Shown: positions 25,412-35,089, numbered from the stretch's first letter. The stretch is DNA of 64,000 nucleotides from Nonlabens antarcticus (GCF_015356755.1 NZ_JADFCO010000065.1:248001-312000); one strand, 5' to 3'. Notes: a model not told the origin generated them from the letters alone. Numbers and translations are program-made.

Positions 25412-26926
25412 CTAACCCAATTTCTCCATCGCAGTTTCAATACGAGCGATAGTTTCCTGCTTTCCTATTAGACTTGCAATTTCAAAAACGTCTGGTCCCA
25501 TCAAGCTTCCCACAAGGGATAAACGCAATGGCATCATCACTTTCCCAAAACCTATTTCTTGTTCTTTAACCCATCCTTTAACGGCATCGCTCAAAGCTAC
25601 AGCGCTATCATCTGTGGTGTTTTTCAGCACGGTGATCACGTTATTCATGATCTCGCTGGTGTCAGCTTTCCAAGATTTCCCGGCTGCTTTATCGTCAAAT
25701 TCGGTGGGGGCGGTAAAGAAAAATCCTGCGAGTTCAAACAGATCTTCCACAAATACGGCGCGCTCTTTTACGAGACCCACCACGATGTTGACATAATCTT
25801 GGGATTTATACTCTATATTTTCACGTTGTAACGCTTTCGCGAAAGCGTCTCCCACCACAGCATCGTCCTGCTCCACAAACCATTGTTGCTGGAACCATTT
25901 TGTCTTATCAAAATCAAACTTTGCTCCAGAACTATTGACATGCTCCAAAGAAAATGCTTGAACCAACTCGTCAAGCGAGAAAATCTCCTGTTCCGTTCCT
26001 GGATTCCAGCCTAGAAAAGCTAGCATATTGATGACTGCTTCTGGCAAATAACCATCCTCGCGATAACCGCTGCTTTTCTCTCCGTTTTCAGGGTTCCATT
26101 CCAGCGGAAAAACGGGAAAGCCTAATTTGTCACCATCGCGTTTGCTCAATTTTCCTTTTCCACCAGGCTTCAAAATCAATGGTAAATGCGCAAATTTAGG
26201 AGCTTCCCACCCGAAGCTTTCGTACAGCAAAACGTGCAGTGCCATACTAGGCAACCACTCTTCACCGCGTATGACATGGGAGATTTCCATCTCGTGATCA
26301 TCTACGATATTTGCGAGATGATAGGTAGGCATTTCGTCACTTTTGAACAGCACTTTATCATCTATCAAGGTCGTGTCGATCTCGATTCCCTTGCGTATCT
26401 CATCAAACATAAACAACGTCTTAGGCTGCGGTTTGAACCTGATCGTGTATTCATCACCACGATCTAGACGTTCTTTGACTTCGCTTTCAGTAAGCGTCAA
26501 GGAATTTGTGAAATCTAAACGGTTGTGGTGGTTGTAAATGAAGGTTAGTTTCTGAGCCTCCGTTTTTGTTCGGGCTTCCGCAAGTTCTTCAGCAGTGTCA
26601 AAAGCATAGTAAGCCGCACCGCTATCAATCAGTTGCAACGCATACTTCTTATAACGATCCTTGCGATCACTCTGTCGGTAAGGACCGTGGCCACCATCTT
26701 TTCCTGGGCCTTCATCAAAGGGAATGTTACACCAGTTTAAAGATTCAATAATGTAATCTTCAGCCCCTTCTACAAACCGATTCTGATCTGTATCTTCAAT
26801 ACGTAGGATGAATGTCCCGTTGTGTTTTTTGGCAAAAAGGTAATTGAATAAAGCGGTGCGCACACCACCTATATGTAATGGCCCGGTTGGGCTAGGAGCA
26901 AATCTTACACGTACATCAGCACTCAT
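25412..26926 (-). CDS. gltX: Glutamyl-tRNA synthetase
   Basis: A 504-residue class I synthetase. The start VRVRFAPSPTGPLHIGGVRTAL contains the HIGH motif (residues about 13-21), LRIEDTDQNR follows, and the KMSKS loop is GKLSKRDG near residue 259. The C-terminal helical anticodon-binding part ends in IETAMEKLG. It coexists with glnS, so the direct glutaminylation route is likely. The iterated palindrome (25832-25847) encodes AFAKA. A TATCTTTG box lies upstream. Both flanks are long gene-poor regions sharing a repeat. Confidence 0.96.
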   Translation of the reverse strand: MSADVRVRFAPSPTGPLHIGGVRTALFNYLFAKKHNGTFILRIEDTDQNRFVEGAEDYIIESLNWCNIPFDEGPGKDGGHGPYRQSDRKDRYKKYALQLIDSGAAYYAFDTAEELAEARTKTEAQKLTFIYNHHNRLDFTNSLTLTESEVKERLDRGDEYTIRFKPQPKTLFMFDEIRKGIEIDTTLIDDKVLFKSDEMPTYHLANIVDDHEMEISHVIRGEEWLPSMALHVLLYESFGWEAPKFAHLPLILKPGGKGKLSKRDGDKLGFPVFPLEWNPENGEKSSGYREDGYLPEAVINMLAFLGWNPGTEQEIFSLDELVQAFSLEHVNSSGAKFDFDKTKWFQQQWFVEQDDAVVGDAFAKALQRENIEYKSQDYVNIVVGLVKERAVFVEDLFELAGFFFTAPTEFDDKAAGKSWKADTSEIMNNVITVLKNTTDDSAVALSDAVKGWVKEQEIGFGKVMMPLRLSLVGSLMGPDVFEIASLIGKQETIARIETAMEKLG

Positions 26927-26949
26927 ATCTTGGCATTTTTTAGTGGGTG

Positions 26950-26957
26950 CAAAGATA
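26950..26957 (-). promoter_or_regulatory. -7 promoter box of gltX
   Basis: TATCTTTG on the minus strand, an exact TAnnTTTG, 23 nt before the gltX ATG. Confidence 0.6.
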
Positions 26958-27063
26958 GGAATCCGCTAGTTGTGAAGAGAAGTTATGAGTTCAGATTTAT
27001 GAGTTCAGAGTCGTTGCGTGTGAACCTGATAGAAAATGGTTATGGCTCATTGCCAAGAAACCC

Positions 27064-27270
27064 GCATCTGGAGAAGCTTTTTTACGATAGGAATGTATAG
27101 GACAGATTGATTTCGCATTGTATGGCTAAGCAATCGGGAGTGGATGATGTTGCAAGAGGCTTGTTCTAAACCCAAAGGTTAACTTAGGTTTTGTGGAACT
27201 TCAACCTATCCGACCAAAGCTCTCTATCGCTTACTTTGCCCACCTTTCCGGTTTCTCGGAAAGGAGCTTT
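27064..27270 (+). repeat. Intergenic repeat R2 next to gltX
   Basis: Partner of R1 (25047-25245) in the same orientation. It carries CTTCAACCTATCCGACCAAA at 27199-27218 and a closing hairpin CCTTTCCG/CGGAAAGG; the loop-closing pair is G-C here and T-A in R1, so the stem is conserved rather than the sequence. The following 27330-27891 region has no recognised gene, tRNA or repeat partner; it is unexplained. Confidence 0.7.
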
Positions 27271-27891
27271 TACACTTTTACTCTACGTTTTCATAGGGTT
27301 AGGTTTCAGCCTACCCCTATGAAAAACGAATGGATCTATGGATTAAACTGTAGTTTGTAGCCCCACCACTTAGTGTGGAATATGCTTGTTTATTAGCGAA
27401 AACCTAAGCGGCGGGAGCATTGTAACAATCCGCATGGGAGGATGACCATATCTCAATTGAGGATTGTACTGTTTAATGACTTATAAAATAATAGGACATG
27501 GGCTAAGCGGTAAGATATTTGAGGTGTAAAATGACGAAGAATATGCCGACTAAAATAATAGCAACAGAATATTGTTATTTATACAAATAGCTGTCTTTCA
27601 GATTAGGTCGAGAGGGATTTTGGTAAATTACTTTTATTCTCGTAAAGCATTAATTCGAAAGTAAACTGCGTGAGATATAGAAGTGGACGGCCCACAGCGT
27701 TGTTGATTTTTCATGGGTAAGGCGAGAACTTGAAACAATAGAGGAACCACCTATCTGAAGCGGAGACGAAAGGTTGCGCTCATGCCCAAATAATGGTTAA
27801 TTTAGAAGATTAAATAATTTTTGCTAACCGTTAAATCAATGGACTCAACATTTTTAAATTGATCGCACCATAAAACATTATAACAACGTCC

Positions 27892-30800
27892 ATGACCAAC
27901 TTTGAAATCATAGAGTCTAAACTCAACAAATTTATACGTAAATATTACGTGAATGAGTTGATTCGTGGTGTGATTTTGTTTTTTGCAATCGGGCTGTTGT
28001 ACTTTATTTTGGTTTCGGGAATTGAATATTTCTTTTGGCTCAACAAGACGGGAAGAACTATTCTTTTCTGGAGTTTTGTGGCGGTAGAAATTGGGTTGTT
28101 GATCAAGTTTGTGGCGTTTCCTATAGCGCGATTGGTAAAGTTATTTTCTGGGATCGATTTCAGGGATGCAAGTACCATGATCGGGACGTATTTCCCTGAA
28201 GTTTCTGATAAGTTGATTAATGTGTTGCAGTTGCACAGCACGGGTGGTGATGACGAGTTGACCTGGGCGAGCATCAACCAGAAGAGCGAGTCGCTCAAGC
28301 CCATCCCATTTAGTCTGGCGATTGATTTCAAAAAGAACAGCCATTATTTAAAGTATCTGGCGATTCCTGTGGTTATAATTGCCGCACTTATTTTTACCGG
28401 TAACAACAATGTGATCACTTCCAGCGCCTCTCGTGTGGCAGATTATCAGAACGATTACGTCCCGCCAGCTCCTTTTAGTTTTGAGATTTTAAATAAGGAT
28501 CTTAAAGCACTCCAAAACAAGCCTTTTGTACTGGATATAAAGGTTTCAGGAACAAAGTTACCAGAAAACGCTTCCATTAATTACAATGGCCAAAACTATT
28601 TTCTAATCCAAAACAGTCCGGAATCTTACAGCTTCACCTTTGACCGTCCCGCTGACGACACTGCGTTTTATTTCACTGCAAATGATGTACGCAGTGTCGA
28701 TTATCAGCTCCTTGTCAACGCTGTTCCCACGATCCGCAGTTTTGAGCTTATGCTGGATTACCCTGCCTACACCGGGAAAAAGGATGAAGTTGTCAAGAGT
28801 ACGGGAAATGCGCTCGTGCCTGCAGGAACGCAAATTACATGGCGGGTTGATGCGATTGCGGCAGACCTGGTTCAATTCAGAACGGAGCAGAAAAATTACA
28901 ATTTTGATGTGATTGATGGGAAGTTCGCTTTCGCGAAAGCGATCTCACAACAAACTTCATACACCATCGCAACCTCTAATGAATACGTTCGAGATTATGA
29001 AAAGCTAGACTTCAACATAGAGGTTATTGCAGATGAATATCCAGAATTAGCAATGGAAATGAAGCGTGATTCCATTGATGAGCGTACGCTTTATTTTAAA
29101 GGTCAAGCTGCGGACGATTATGGCATTCGTCGTTTGCAAATGGTATATTATAAAAATGATGATCCGTCCAACAAGAAAACGTTATCACTTACCAATTCTG
29201 GCGGAACTTTTCAGCAATTTCTTCAAGAATTCCCGGCAAATTTGCCATTAGAGCCCGGAAATGCGTATAGTCTCTATTTTGAAGTTGTAGATAACGATGC
29301 GGTACATAATTATAAGTCGGTTAAATCGGAAGTGTACTCGTATAACAAACCTACTGCAGATAAAGAACAGGAATTACGGTTGCAGCAACAAAAGGAATCC
29401 TTATCAAATCTTGAAAAGGCATTAAAGGAACAAGAAAAAAATCAGGAGGACATTAAGGAATTATCACAGGAACAGATTGAGAAGGATTCCCGCAGTTTTA
29501 GTGATAAGAAAAAGCTGGATCAGGCATTGAAAAATCAACAAAATCAGGAGCAGCAAATCCGCAAGCAGATTAATAAACTGGACAATCAGCTGGAAAAGTC
29601 AGGTGCGCAGGAGAATGAAAAGAAGCAACAACTTCAAGACCGACTAAAGGAAACTGCAGCCGATTCTAAGAAGAATGAGGAACTTCTTAAGAAATTAGAA
29701 GAGTATCAAGACAAGATATCTAAGGAAGAATTACAGGAACAATTAGAACAAACCCAACAAAATACAAAGCAACAGCAACGCAGTTTGCAGCAATTGCTGG
29801 AGCTTACTAAGAGGTATTATGTATCCCAAAAATATGATCAGTTAGGAAAGAAGCTGCAAGAAATTGCTGAGCGGCAAGATGACCAATCAAAGAAAACAGA
29901 TGCCAACAATAAGAAGGCCGAGCAAGATGCCTTAAATGCAGAATACAAGGCATGGGAAGCCGAATTGCGGGAGCTTGAAAAGGAGAATAATTCATTAAAA
30001 AAATCCATGGATCTAGAGTTTGATCCACAGGAATCAGATGCGATCAAGTCTGACCAAAAAGACGCTAGTGATAAGTTGGGCCAACAAGACGCGAAAAAGG
30101 CACAACCAAAACAGAAAAGTGCCGCACAGAAAATGCGCCAACAGGCTGCAGCTATGAATCAGGACATGGCTCAAATGGAAGGGGAGCAAATTGAGGAGGA
30201 TCTTGAAATGTTGCGACAGGTTCTAGATAATCTTGTTGTGTTTTCTGAACGACAGGAAGACGTGTTAATGGCAGTGAAAGCAATGAAAAGAAATAGTCCG
30301 AATCTGAGTAAAAGTCTAAAAGCACAGAAGGAACTAGAGTCTTCTTTTAAACATGTTGACGATAGTTTGTTTGCGCTGTCTTCCCGCAATGCTAAGATTG
30401 GGAAAGAGGTGAACAAGCAAGTTTTAGAAGTATATTACTATATGGAAAAGTCATTGGATCAATTAGCAGATCTTGACTTGAACCGTGGGCAAATTTCGCA
30501 ACAGTCTTCCCTTCAGGGATCCAACGAACTAGCCGTTATTTTAAGTCAGCTGCTAGATGCCGAAAATGACGCAAGTATTTCTGGCAAGCCGAATAAATCG
30601 GGTCAAGGAGCTGGATTTCAATTGCCTAATATAATAGAACAACAAGAAAGCCTGAAAAAGGATGGTGAGGGAAAAGAAGGCAAACAAGGGAATAAAGGAA
30701 GTCAACCCAGTCAAGGAAGTCCTGGGCTATCCCGTAAAGAAGGGTCTGAAGGGAAAAAAGGGGAATCGGGCAAGTCAGGTCAGAAGGGGATAGAAGGAAG

Positions 30801-31425
30801 TGCAGGCGCTCAAGGTCAAGGTTCGCAAGGATCATCAGGACAAACAGGGTCTGGAGGTAAATCTGGTGAGAATGGCAGCAACGGAAAAGGCGGTAAGAAT
30901 GGAACTGATGGGCAATCTGGGCAAGGGTCTGAAGGTTCAGATGGAAAGAATGGCTCCGGTGCTGGTACTGGAACAGATCGGAAAGAAGGTCAGCAATCCT
31001 ACAGGGAAAGTGAAGAAGAAAGTGAACGGATTTATCAGATTTACAAGCAGCAACAACAATTGAGAGATCAACTGGAAAACATGATTATCAATGAAGGTCT
31101 GCAGAAGAAAGTAGATGACATCACCGGCGAAATGAAAGGTGTAGAGCGCAAGTTACTGGATCAGGGTTTTGATCGAGAGGTCCAAAACAGAATGACTAAA
31201 ATTATTCATGATTTGATGAAGCTGAAGGACGCTAACCTAGAACAGGGGGAGGAGCAACAGAGGAAGTCTATTTTTAATCAAAATGAGTTTGTAAATCCGC
31301 TCAAATCAGATCCCGCCGTTATAGAACGTTATTTCAACAATAAAGAGATACTCAATCGACAAGTATTACCTTTGCAGCCGCAATACCGCAGCAAGGTCAA
31401 GGAATACTTTAAGACAAATGATTGA
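27892..31425 (+). CDS. Giant DUF4175-type membrane protein
   Basis: An 1177-residue protein. Membrane helices lie near residues 23-50, 58-80 and 150-170; a large beta-rich domain (about 175-490) follows, then a Gln/Glu/Lys-rich coiled coil (about 495-800), a helical region (about 800-900), a collagen-like Gly-rich stretch with few bulky residues (about 923-1033) and a helical C terminus. This matches the DUF4175 family of Bacteroidota, function unknown; envelope location is clear. The iterated palindrome (28926-28941) encodes AFAKA. It overlaps ybeY by 8 bp, so the two are coupled. Confidence 0.85.
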   Translation: MTNFEIIESKLNKFIRKYYVNELIRGVILFFAIGLLYFILVSGIEYFFWLNKTGRTILFWSFVAVEIGLLIKFVAFPIARLVKLFSGIDFRDASTMIGTYFPEVSDKLINVLQLHSTGGDDELTWASINQKSESLKPIPFSLAIDFKKNSHYLKYLAIPVVIIAALIFTGNNNVITSSASRVADYQNDYVPPAPFSFEILNKDLKALQNKPFVLDIKVSGTKLPENASINYNGQNYFLIQNSPESYSFTFDRPADDTAFYFTANDVRSVDYQLLVNAVPTIRSFELMLDYPAYTGKKDEVVKSTGNALVPAGTQITWRVDAIAADLVQFRTEQKNYNFDVIDGKFAFAKAISQQTSYTIATSNEYVRDYEKLDFNIEVIADEYPELAMEMKRDSIDERTLYFKGQAADDYGIRRLQMVYYKNDDPSNKKTLSLTNSGGTFQQFLQEFPANLPLEPGNAYSLYFEVVDNDAVHNYKSVKSEVYSYNKPTADKEQELRLQQQKESLSNLEKALKEQEKNQEDIKELSQEQIEKDSRSFSDKKKLDQALKNQQNQEQQIRKQINKLDNQLEKSGAQENEKKQQLQDRLKETAADSKKNEELLKKLEEYQDKISKEELQEQLEQTQQNTKQQQRSLQQLLELTKRYYVSQKYDQLGKKLQEIAERQDDQSKKTDANNKKAEQDALNAEYKAWEAELRELEKENNSLKKSMDLEFDPQESDAIKSDQKDASDKLGQQDAKKAQPKQKSAAQKMRQQAAAMNQDMAQMEGEQIEEDLEMLRQVLDNLVVFSERQEDVLMAVKAMKRNSPNLSKSLKAQKELESSFKHVDDSLFALSSRNAKIGKEVNKQVLEVYYYMEKSLDQLADLDLNRGQISQQSSLQGSNELAVILSQLLDAENDASISGKPNKSGQGAGFQLPNIIEQQESLKKDGEGKEGKQGNKGSQPSQGSPGLSRKEGSEGKKGESGKSGQKGIEGSAGAQGQGSQGSSGQTGSGGKSGENGSNGKGGKNGTDGQSGQGSEGSDGKNGSGAGTGTDRKEGQQSYRESEEESERIYQIYKQQQQLRDQLENMIINEGLQKKVDDITGEMKGVERKLLDQGFDREVQNRMTKIIHDLMKLKDANLEQGEEQQRKSIFNQNEFVNPLKSDPAVIERYFNNKEILNRQVLPLQPQYRSKVKEYFKTND

Positions 31426-31837
31426 TTTTTCTTCACAAACCGATTTCGATTTAACCGAAGTTAGAAAGCATGGCGACTGGCTCACCTCTGTAGCCGATTC
31501 TTATGATGCCATGATTGAATCTTTGGGGTATGTTTTTTGTGATGATGAATACCTGCATTCTTTAAATGTACAGCACTTAGACCACGATACGTTAACAGAC
31601 ATAATCACTTTCGATTACGGCACGGAAGATGTTTTAGAGGGAGAGCTATATATCAGTATTGATCGCGTCAGGGAAAATGCGGTAGAATTCGGTCAAGAAT
31701 TTGAAGAAGAATTGCGCCGGGTCATGGTTCACGGAATCTTGCATATGCTGGGTTTTGGAGATCATACTAAGGAAGACAAACACAAAATGAGATTGCTTGA
31801 AGATGAAAACATCAAGTTGTTTCACGTGAAACAATAG
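31418..31837 (+). CDS. ybeY: Endoribonuclease YbeY
   Basis: A 139-residue zinc-dependent RNase for 16S rRNA 3' maturation and ribosome quality control. The metal site HGILHMLGFGDH (near residues 107-118) fits HGxLHLxGYDH. Family blocks LDHDTLTDIITFDYG and GELYISIDRV precede it. The start overlaps the DUF4175 gene by 8 bp. The last codons (LFHVKQ-stop) are made of a perfect parS-like site, so the DNA site fixes the protein's C terminus. Confidence 0.93.
   Translation: MIDFSSQTDFDLTEVRKHGDWLTSVADSYDAMIESLGYVFCDDEYLHSLNVQHLDHDTLTDIITFDYGTEDVLEGELYISIDRVRENAVEFGQEFEEELRRVMVHGILHMLGFGDHTKEDKHKMRLLEDENIKLFHVKQ
31818..31833. other. parS-like centromere site 1
   Basis: TGTTTCACGTGAAACA, a perfect 16-bp palindrome identical to the ParB-binding parS consensus defined in Bacillus subtilis and widely conserved. 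It lies within the last codons of ybeY, 8 bp before mnmG. ParB/Spo0J loads at such sites near the origin for chromosome segregation. Confidence 0.85.
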
Positions 31838-31840
31838 AAT

Positions 31841-33712
31841 ATGTTCCAAGAAGAATATGATGTAATTGTAGTAGGAGCAGGACACGCTGGAAGCGAGGCC
31901 GCGGCAGCCGCAGCCAATATGGGTGCGTCCACATTGCTTGTTACAATGAATTTACAAACGATCGGTCAAATGTCTTGTAATCCTGCTATGGGCGGTATTG
32001 CAAAAGGACAGATTGTTCGTGAGATTGATGCCTTAGGTGGATTGAGCGGAATCGTTAGCGATAAGAGTGCGATTCAGTTTAAGATGTTGAATAAATCTAA
32101 AGGCCCAGCAATGTGGTCACCGCGTACACAAAACGACCGGATGCGTTTTGCTGAAGAATGGCGATTGCAATTAGAAGCTATACCCACTCTAGATTTTTAT
32201 CAGGAAATGGTTTCTGGGTTGTTAATTGAAAACGGGAAAATAGCAGGTGTCAAATCGTCACTTGGTTTGCCTATTCGAGGAAAATCTGTAGTACTTACCA
32301 ATGGAACTTTCCTAAATGGATTGATTCACATTGGTGAAAAACAGTTTGGCGGCGGTAGAGCAGGGGAACGAAATAGTACCGGAATTACAGAGCAACTTAT
32401 CGATCTAGGTTTTGAATCTGGAAGGATGAAAACGGGTACGCCACCGCGAGTTGATGGTAGATCTTTAGACTATTCCAAGATGTCTGTGCAACCTGGAGAT
32501 ATTGACGTTTCTAAATTTAGCTATACCAATAAATCGAGCAAACTTACGCAACAGCGCGATTGCCATATGACTTATACGAGTCCGCTGGTTCATGATTTGT
32601 TGCGGGAAGGTTTCGATCGCAGCCCTATGTTCAATGGTAGGATTCAATCAGTTGGGCCGCGATATTGTCCTTCTATTGAGGATAAGATCGATCGCTTTGC
32701 AGACAAGGACCGTCATCAAATGTTTATTGAACCGGAAGGATGGGATACTGTTGAGGTTTATGTGAACGGTTTTAGCACTTCGTTGCCTGAAGATGTCCAG
32801 TTCAAAGCACTCCGTTCTGTAGTTGGTTTTGAGAAGGTCAAGTTCTTCCGTCCTGGTTATGCAATCGAGTACGATTATTTTCCTCCTACGCAACTGAAGC
32901 ATACACTGGAAACTAAGATCGTAGAGAATTTATATTTTGCCGGCCAGATTAATGGAACTACTGGTTATGAAGAGGCTGCATCGCAGGGATTAATGGCTGG
33001 GATTAACGCAGTTCGTAAAATACGAGAGGAAGAATCTTTTATTCTGCGCAGGGATGATGCTTACATAGGAGTTCTAATTGATGATTTAATTACTAAAGGA
33101 ACTGAAGAACCTTACAGAATGTTTACTTCCAGAGCAGAATACAGAACCCTTTTGCGTCAGGATAATGCCGATATGCGTTTGACGCCTCGTGCTTACGATT
33201 TAGGAATTGTAAATGCGGAACGCTTAAAGCTAGTCGAGCGTAAAGAGGAAGAAACAGAAAACATGCTCCAATTCTTGAGAAACACGAGTTATGATTTCCC
33301 GGAGATGAATGAGCTTTTGAATGAAAAGAACACCGCCGAGGTTACCCAAAACGATAAATACTTTAAAGTTTTTTCAAGACCTCAAATAGGCTTGAGTGAT
33401 ATCAGAAGATTTGACGACGTGGAGAATTATATACAGGAACACGATCTGGATGAAGATATTTTAGAGCAGGTTGAGGTACAAGTAAAGTATTCTGGATACA
33501 TAGAAAAGGAGAAGAATAATGCAGATAAGTTGAATCGATTAGAGGATATTAAAATTCCGTCTGGGTTTGATTTTAGCAATATTCAATCGATTTCTATAGA
33601 GGCTCGACAGAAGCTGAAAGCGGTACAGCCCGTTACCATTTCACAAGCTTCCAGAATTTCAGGGGTGAATCCTAGCGATATTTCGGTGTTGTTAGTACAT
33701 ATGGGCAGATAG
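31841..33712 (+). CDS. mnmG: tRNA uridine-5-carboxymethylaminomethyl modification enzyme MnmG
   Basis: A 623-residue FAD enzyme (GidA) that with MnmE modifies the wobble uridine of several tRNAs. The FAD-binding start VIVVGAGHAGSEAAAAAANMG is present, followed by SCNPAMGGIAKGQIVREIDALGG, TGTPPRVDGRSLD and the C-terminal helical domain ending INPSD-type (GVNPSDISVLLVHMGR). Length matches the family. Its stop overlaps a second parS-like site. It is often origin-proximal in bacteria, in line with those sites. Confidence 0.97.
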   Translation: MFQEEYDVIVVGAGHAGSEAAAAAANMGASTLLVTMNLQTIGQMSCNPAMGGIAKGQIVREIDALGGLSGIVSDKSAIQFKMLNKSKGPAMWSPRTQNDRMRFAEEWRLQLEAIPTLDFYQEMVSGLLIENGKIAGVKSSLGLPIRGKSVVLTNGTFLNGLIHIGEKQFGGGRAGERNSTGITEQLIDLGFESGRMKTGTPPRVDGRSLDYSKMSVQPGDIDVSKFSYTNKSSKLTQQRDCHMTYTSPLVHDLLREGFDRSPMFNGRIQSVGPRYCPSIEDKIDRFADKDRHQMFIEPEGWDTVEVYVNGFSTSLPEDVQFKALRSVVGFEKVKFFRPGYAIEYDYFPPTQLKHTLETKIVENLYFAGQINGTTGYEEAASQGLMAGINAVRKIREEESFILRRDDAYIGVLIDDLITKGTEEPYRMFTSRAEYRTLLRQDNADMRLTPRAYDLGIVNAERLKLVERKEEETENMLQFLRNTSYDFPEMNELLNEKNTAEVTQNDKYFKVFSRPQIGLSDIRRFDDVENYIQEHDLDEDILEQVEVQVKYSGYIEKEKNNADKLNRLEDIKIPSGFDFSNIQSISIEARQKLKAVQPVTISQASRISGVNPSDISVLLVHMGR

Positions 33713-33726
33713 TTTCACGTGAAACA
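33711..33726. other. parS-like centromere site 2
   Basis: AGTTTCACGTGAAACA, 15 of 16 bases of the parS consensus with the 14-bp palindromic core GTTTCACGTGAAAC intact. It starts in the mnmG stop codon and ends one base before the next ATG, exactly filling the gap. It is 1.9 kb from site 1. Confidence 0.82.
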
Positions 33727-34563
33727 ATGATTGATAAAACCACAAAACAGCTTTCTACACAGGATTACTTCCTTACTAAAGAAGCGTTCGAAATTTTCAG
33801 AACTAAAATTCCTGGAGTTTTAAAAACAGACCCTCAGCCAGTAGATCTAGAAAAATACTACGACACTGACGACTATTTATCCCATGATGATTCCGATGGA
33901 TCCTTGTTTGCAAGATTGTATCGCTTTGCGCGAAAAAGAAACATCCACTCAAAATTTAAACTAATTTCCAGCTATAGCGATGACGGAGCTATTCTGGATA
34001 TAGGAGCAGGGAATGGAGAGCTGGTTCGGTACCTAAAGGAAAAACATTTAGACGCACAAGGTTACGAGCCTAGTGCAGCTGCAAGAAAGGTAGCTTACAG
34101 AAAAGGGGTAGATTTATGGGATTATTTACCAGTGAGTAAAAAATCTCATTATAAAGTGATTCAGATGTTCCATGTCCTAGAACATATTCCAGATCCGGAG
34201 AAAATGATAACCGATTTATATTCCATGCTGCAAGAAAATGGGATTCTAATAATCGCGTTGCCAAATTATAAATCTTGGGATGCTTCTTTCTTTAAGACTT
34301 ATTGGGCAGGGTACGATGTGCCTAGACATTTATTTCACTTTGATCAAAAGGGAATAGAAAACTTAATCAAAGATCATTTTGAACTTCAAAACACAAAGCC
34401 GATGTGGTGGGATAGTTTTTACGTTTCAATTCTTTCGGCTCGATATAAGAAATTACCAATACCTATGATTTCTGGAGGTTTTGTGGGTTTGATATCAAAT
34501 CTTGTTGCAATGTTCACTTCCCAGCCCTCTTCACGCATCTATATCTTCCAAAAACGAAATTAA
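33727..34563 (+). CDS. Class I SAM-dependent methyltransferase
   Basis: A 278-residue soluble methyltransferase. The SAM-binding motif I is AILDIGAGNGELVRYL (about residues 88-103), followed by AQGYEPSAAARKVAY (motif II acidic-residue region) and VIQMFHVLEHIPDPEKM, the DUF-type Methyltransf_23 pattern. The C-terminal part (YWAGYDVPRHLFHFD) is typical of methyltransferases acting on sugars or lipid-linked acceptors, but the substrate is unknown. The start lies just after the second parS-like site. Confidence 0.87.
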   Translation: MIDKTTKQLSTQDYFLTKEAFEIFRTKIPGVLKTDPQPVDLEKYYDTDDYLSHDDSDGSLFARLYRFARKRNIHSKFKLISSYSDDGAILDIGAGNGELVRYLKEKHLDAQGYEPSAAARKVAYRKGVDLWDYLPVSKKSHYKVIQMFHVLEHIPDPEKMITDLYSMLQENGILIIALPNYKSWDASFFKTYWAGYDVPRHLFHFDQKGIENLIKDHFELQNTKPMWWDSFYVSILSARYKKLPIPMISGGFVGLISNLVAMFTSQPSSRIYIFQKRN

Positions 34564-34681
34564 AGCCGTTTTAAGAGACTATTTAGCGATCGGCATTATC
34601 TTATATTAAAAAAATTATGAACCGACCGCAGAAGGCGTTAATTTTAAGTAGTTATTTATAGAATTATCTGATAATGCACAG

Positions 34682-35089
34682 TTATGCTATAGATACCATT
34701 GATTGTGTCCAGTACAGTCCAAAAACCGACAGCAAAAAGTAAATCGCAATTCTAGCAGATCCCACGTAATCTTTTACCATGCGCAATCCAAAAAGTAGCA
34801 TTGTAAATAAAATGCTAGAGGCAATTAATGCATAAACCGAAAATACATAGCTCTCATTTACTATTATATCCCAAATACCTAAACCAGTCAATGTGCTAAT
34901 AATTACTTCCAAGCCTAATATAAATACAATCACGGGTGTAATTGCTTTAGCTATAAATGTAGATTGAAACATTTTGCTATAAAATTCTAATTGAGCTTTC
35001 CAATCATTAATCTTCTCATAAGCTGAAAATAAATAGGTAATTAAAATGAAGCAAAGAATTATAATGGGTCCTATATCAGGAATATTCAT
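34682..35089 (-). CDS. DoxX-like four-helix membrane protein
   Basis: A 135-residue integral membrane protein with four predicted helices (about residues 5-22, 48-70, 80-100, 110-130) and a soluble loop with SAYEKINDWKAQLEFYSKMF after helix 1, like DoxX/MauE-type small quinone-related membrane proteins. No catalytic residues are diagnostic. It ends 80 bp before the delta' gene starts downstream on the same strand. A TATACTTG near-match to the -7 box lies upstream. Confidence 0.65.
   Translation of the reverse strand: MNIPDIGPIIILCFILITYLFSAYEKINDWKAQLEFYSKMFQSTFIAKAITPVIVFILGLEVIISTLTGLGIWDIIVNESYVFSVYALIASSILFTMLLFGLRMVKDYVGSARIAIYFLLSVFGLYWTQSMVSIA

Noticed and set aside
24740-27891. Insertion sequences around gltX
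   Set aside because: Repeated segments exist but no transposase frame, terminal inverted repeats or target duplications can be seen.
33924-33941. Further copy of the iterated palindrome in the methyltransferase gene
   Set aside because: CGCTTTGCGCGAAAAA has an extra base and lost symmetry; similarity is too weak to count.
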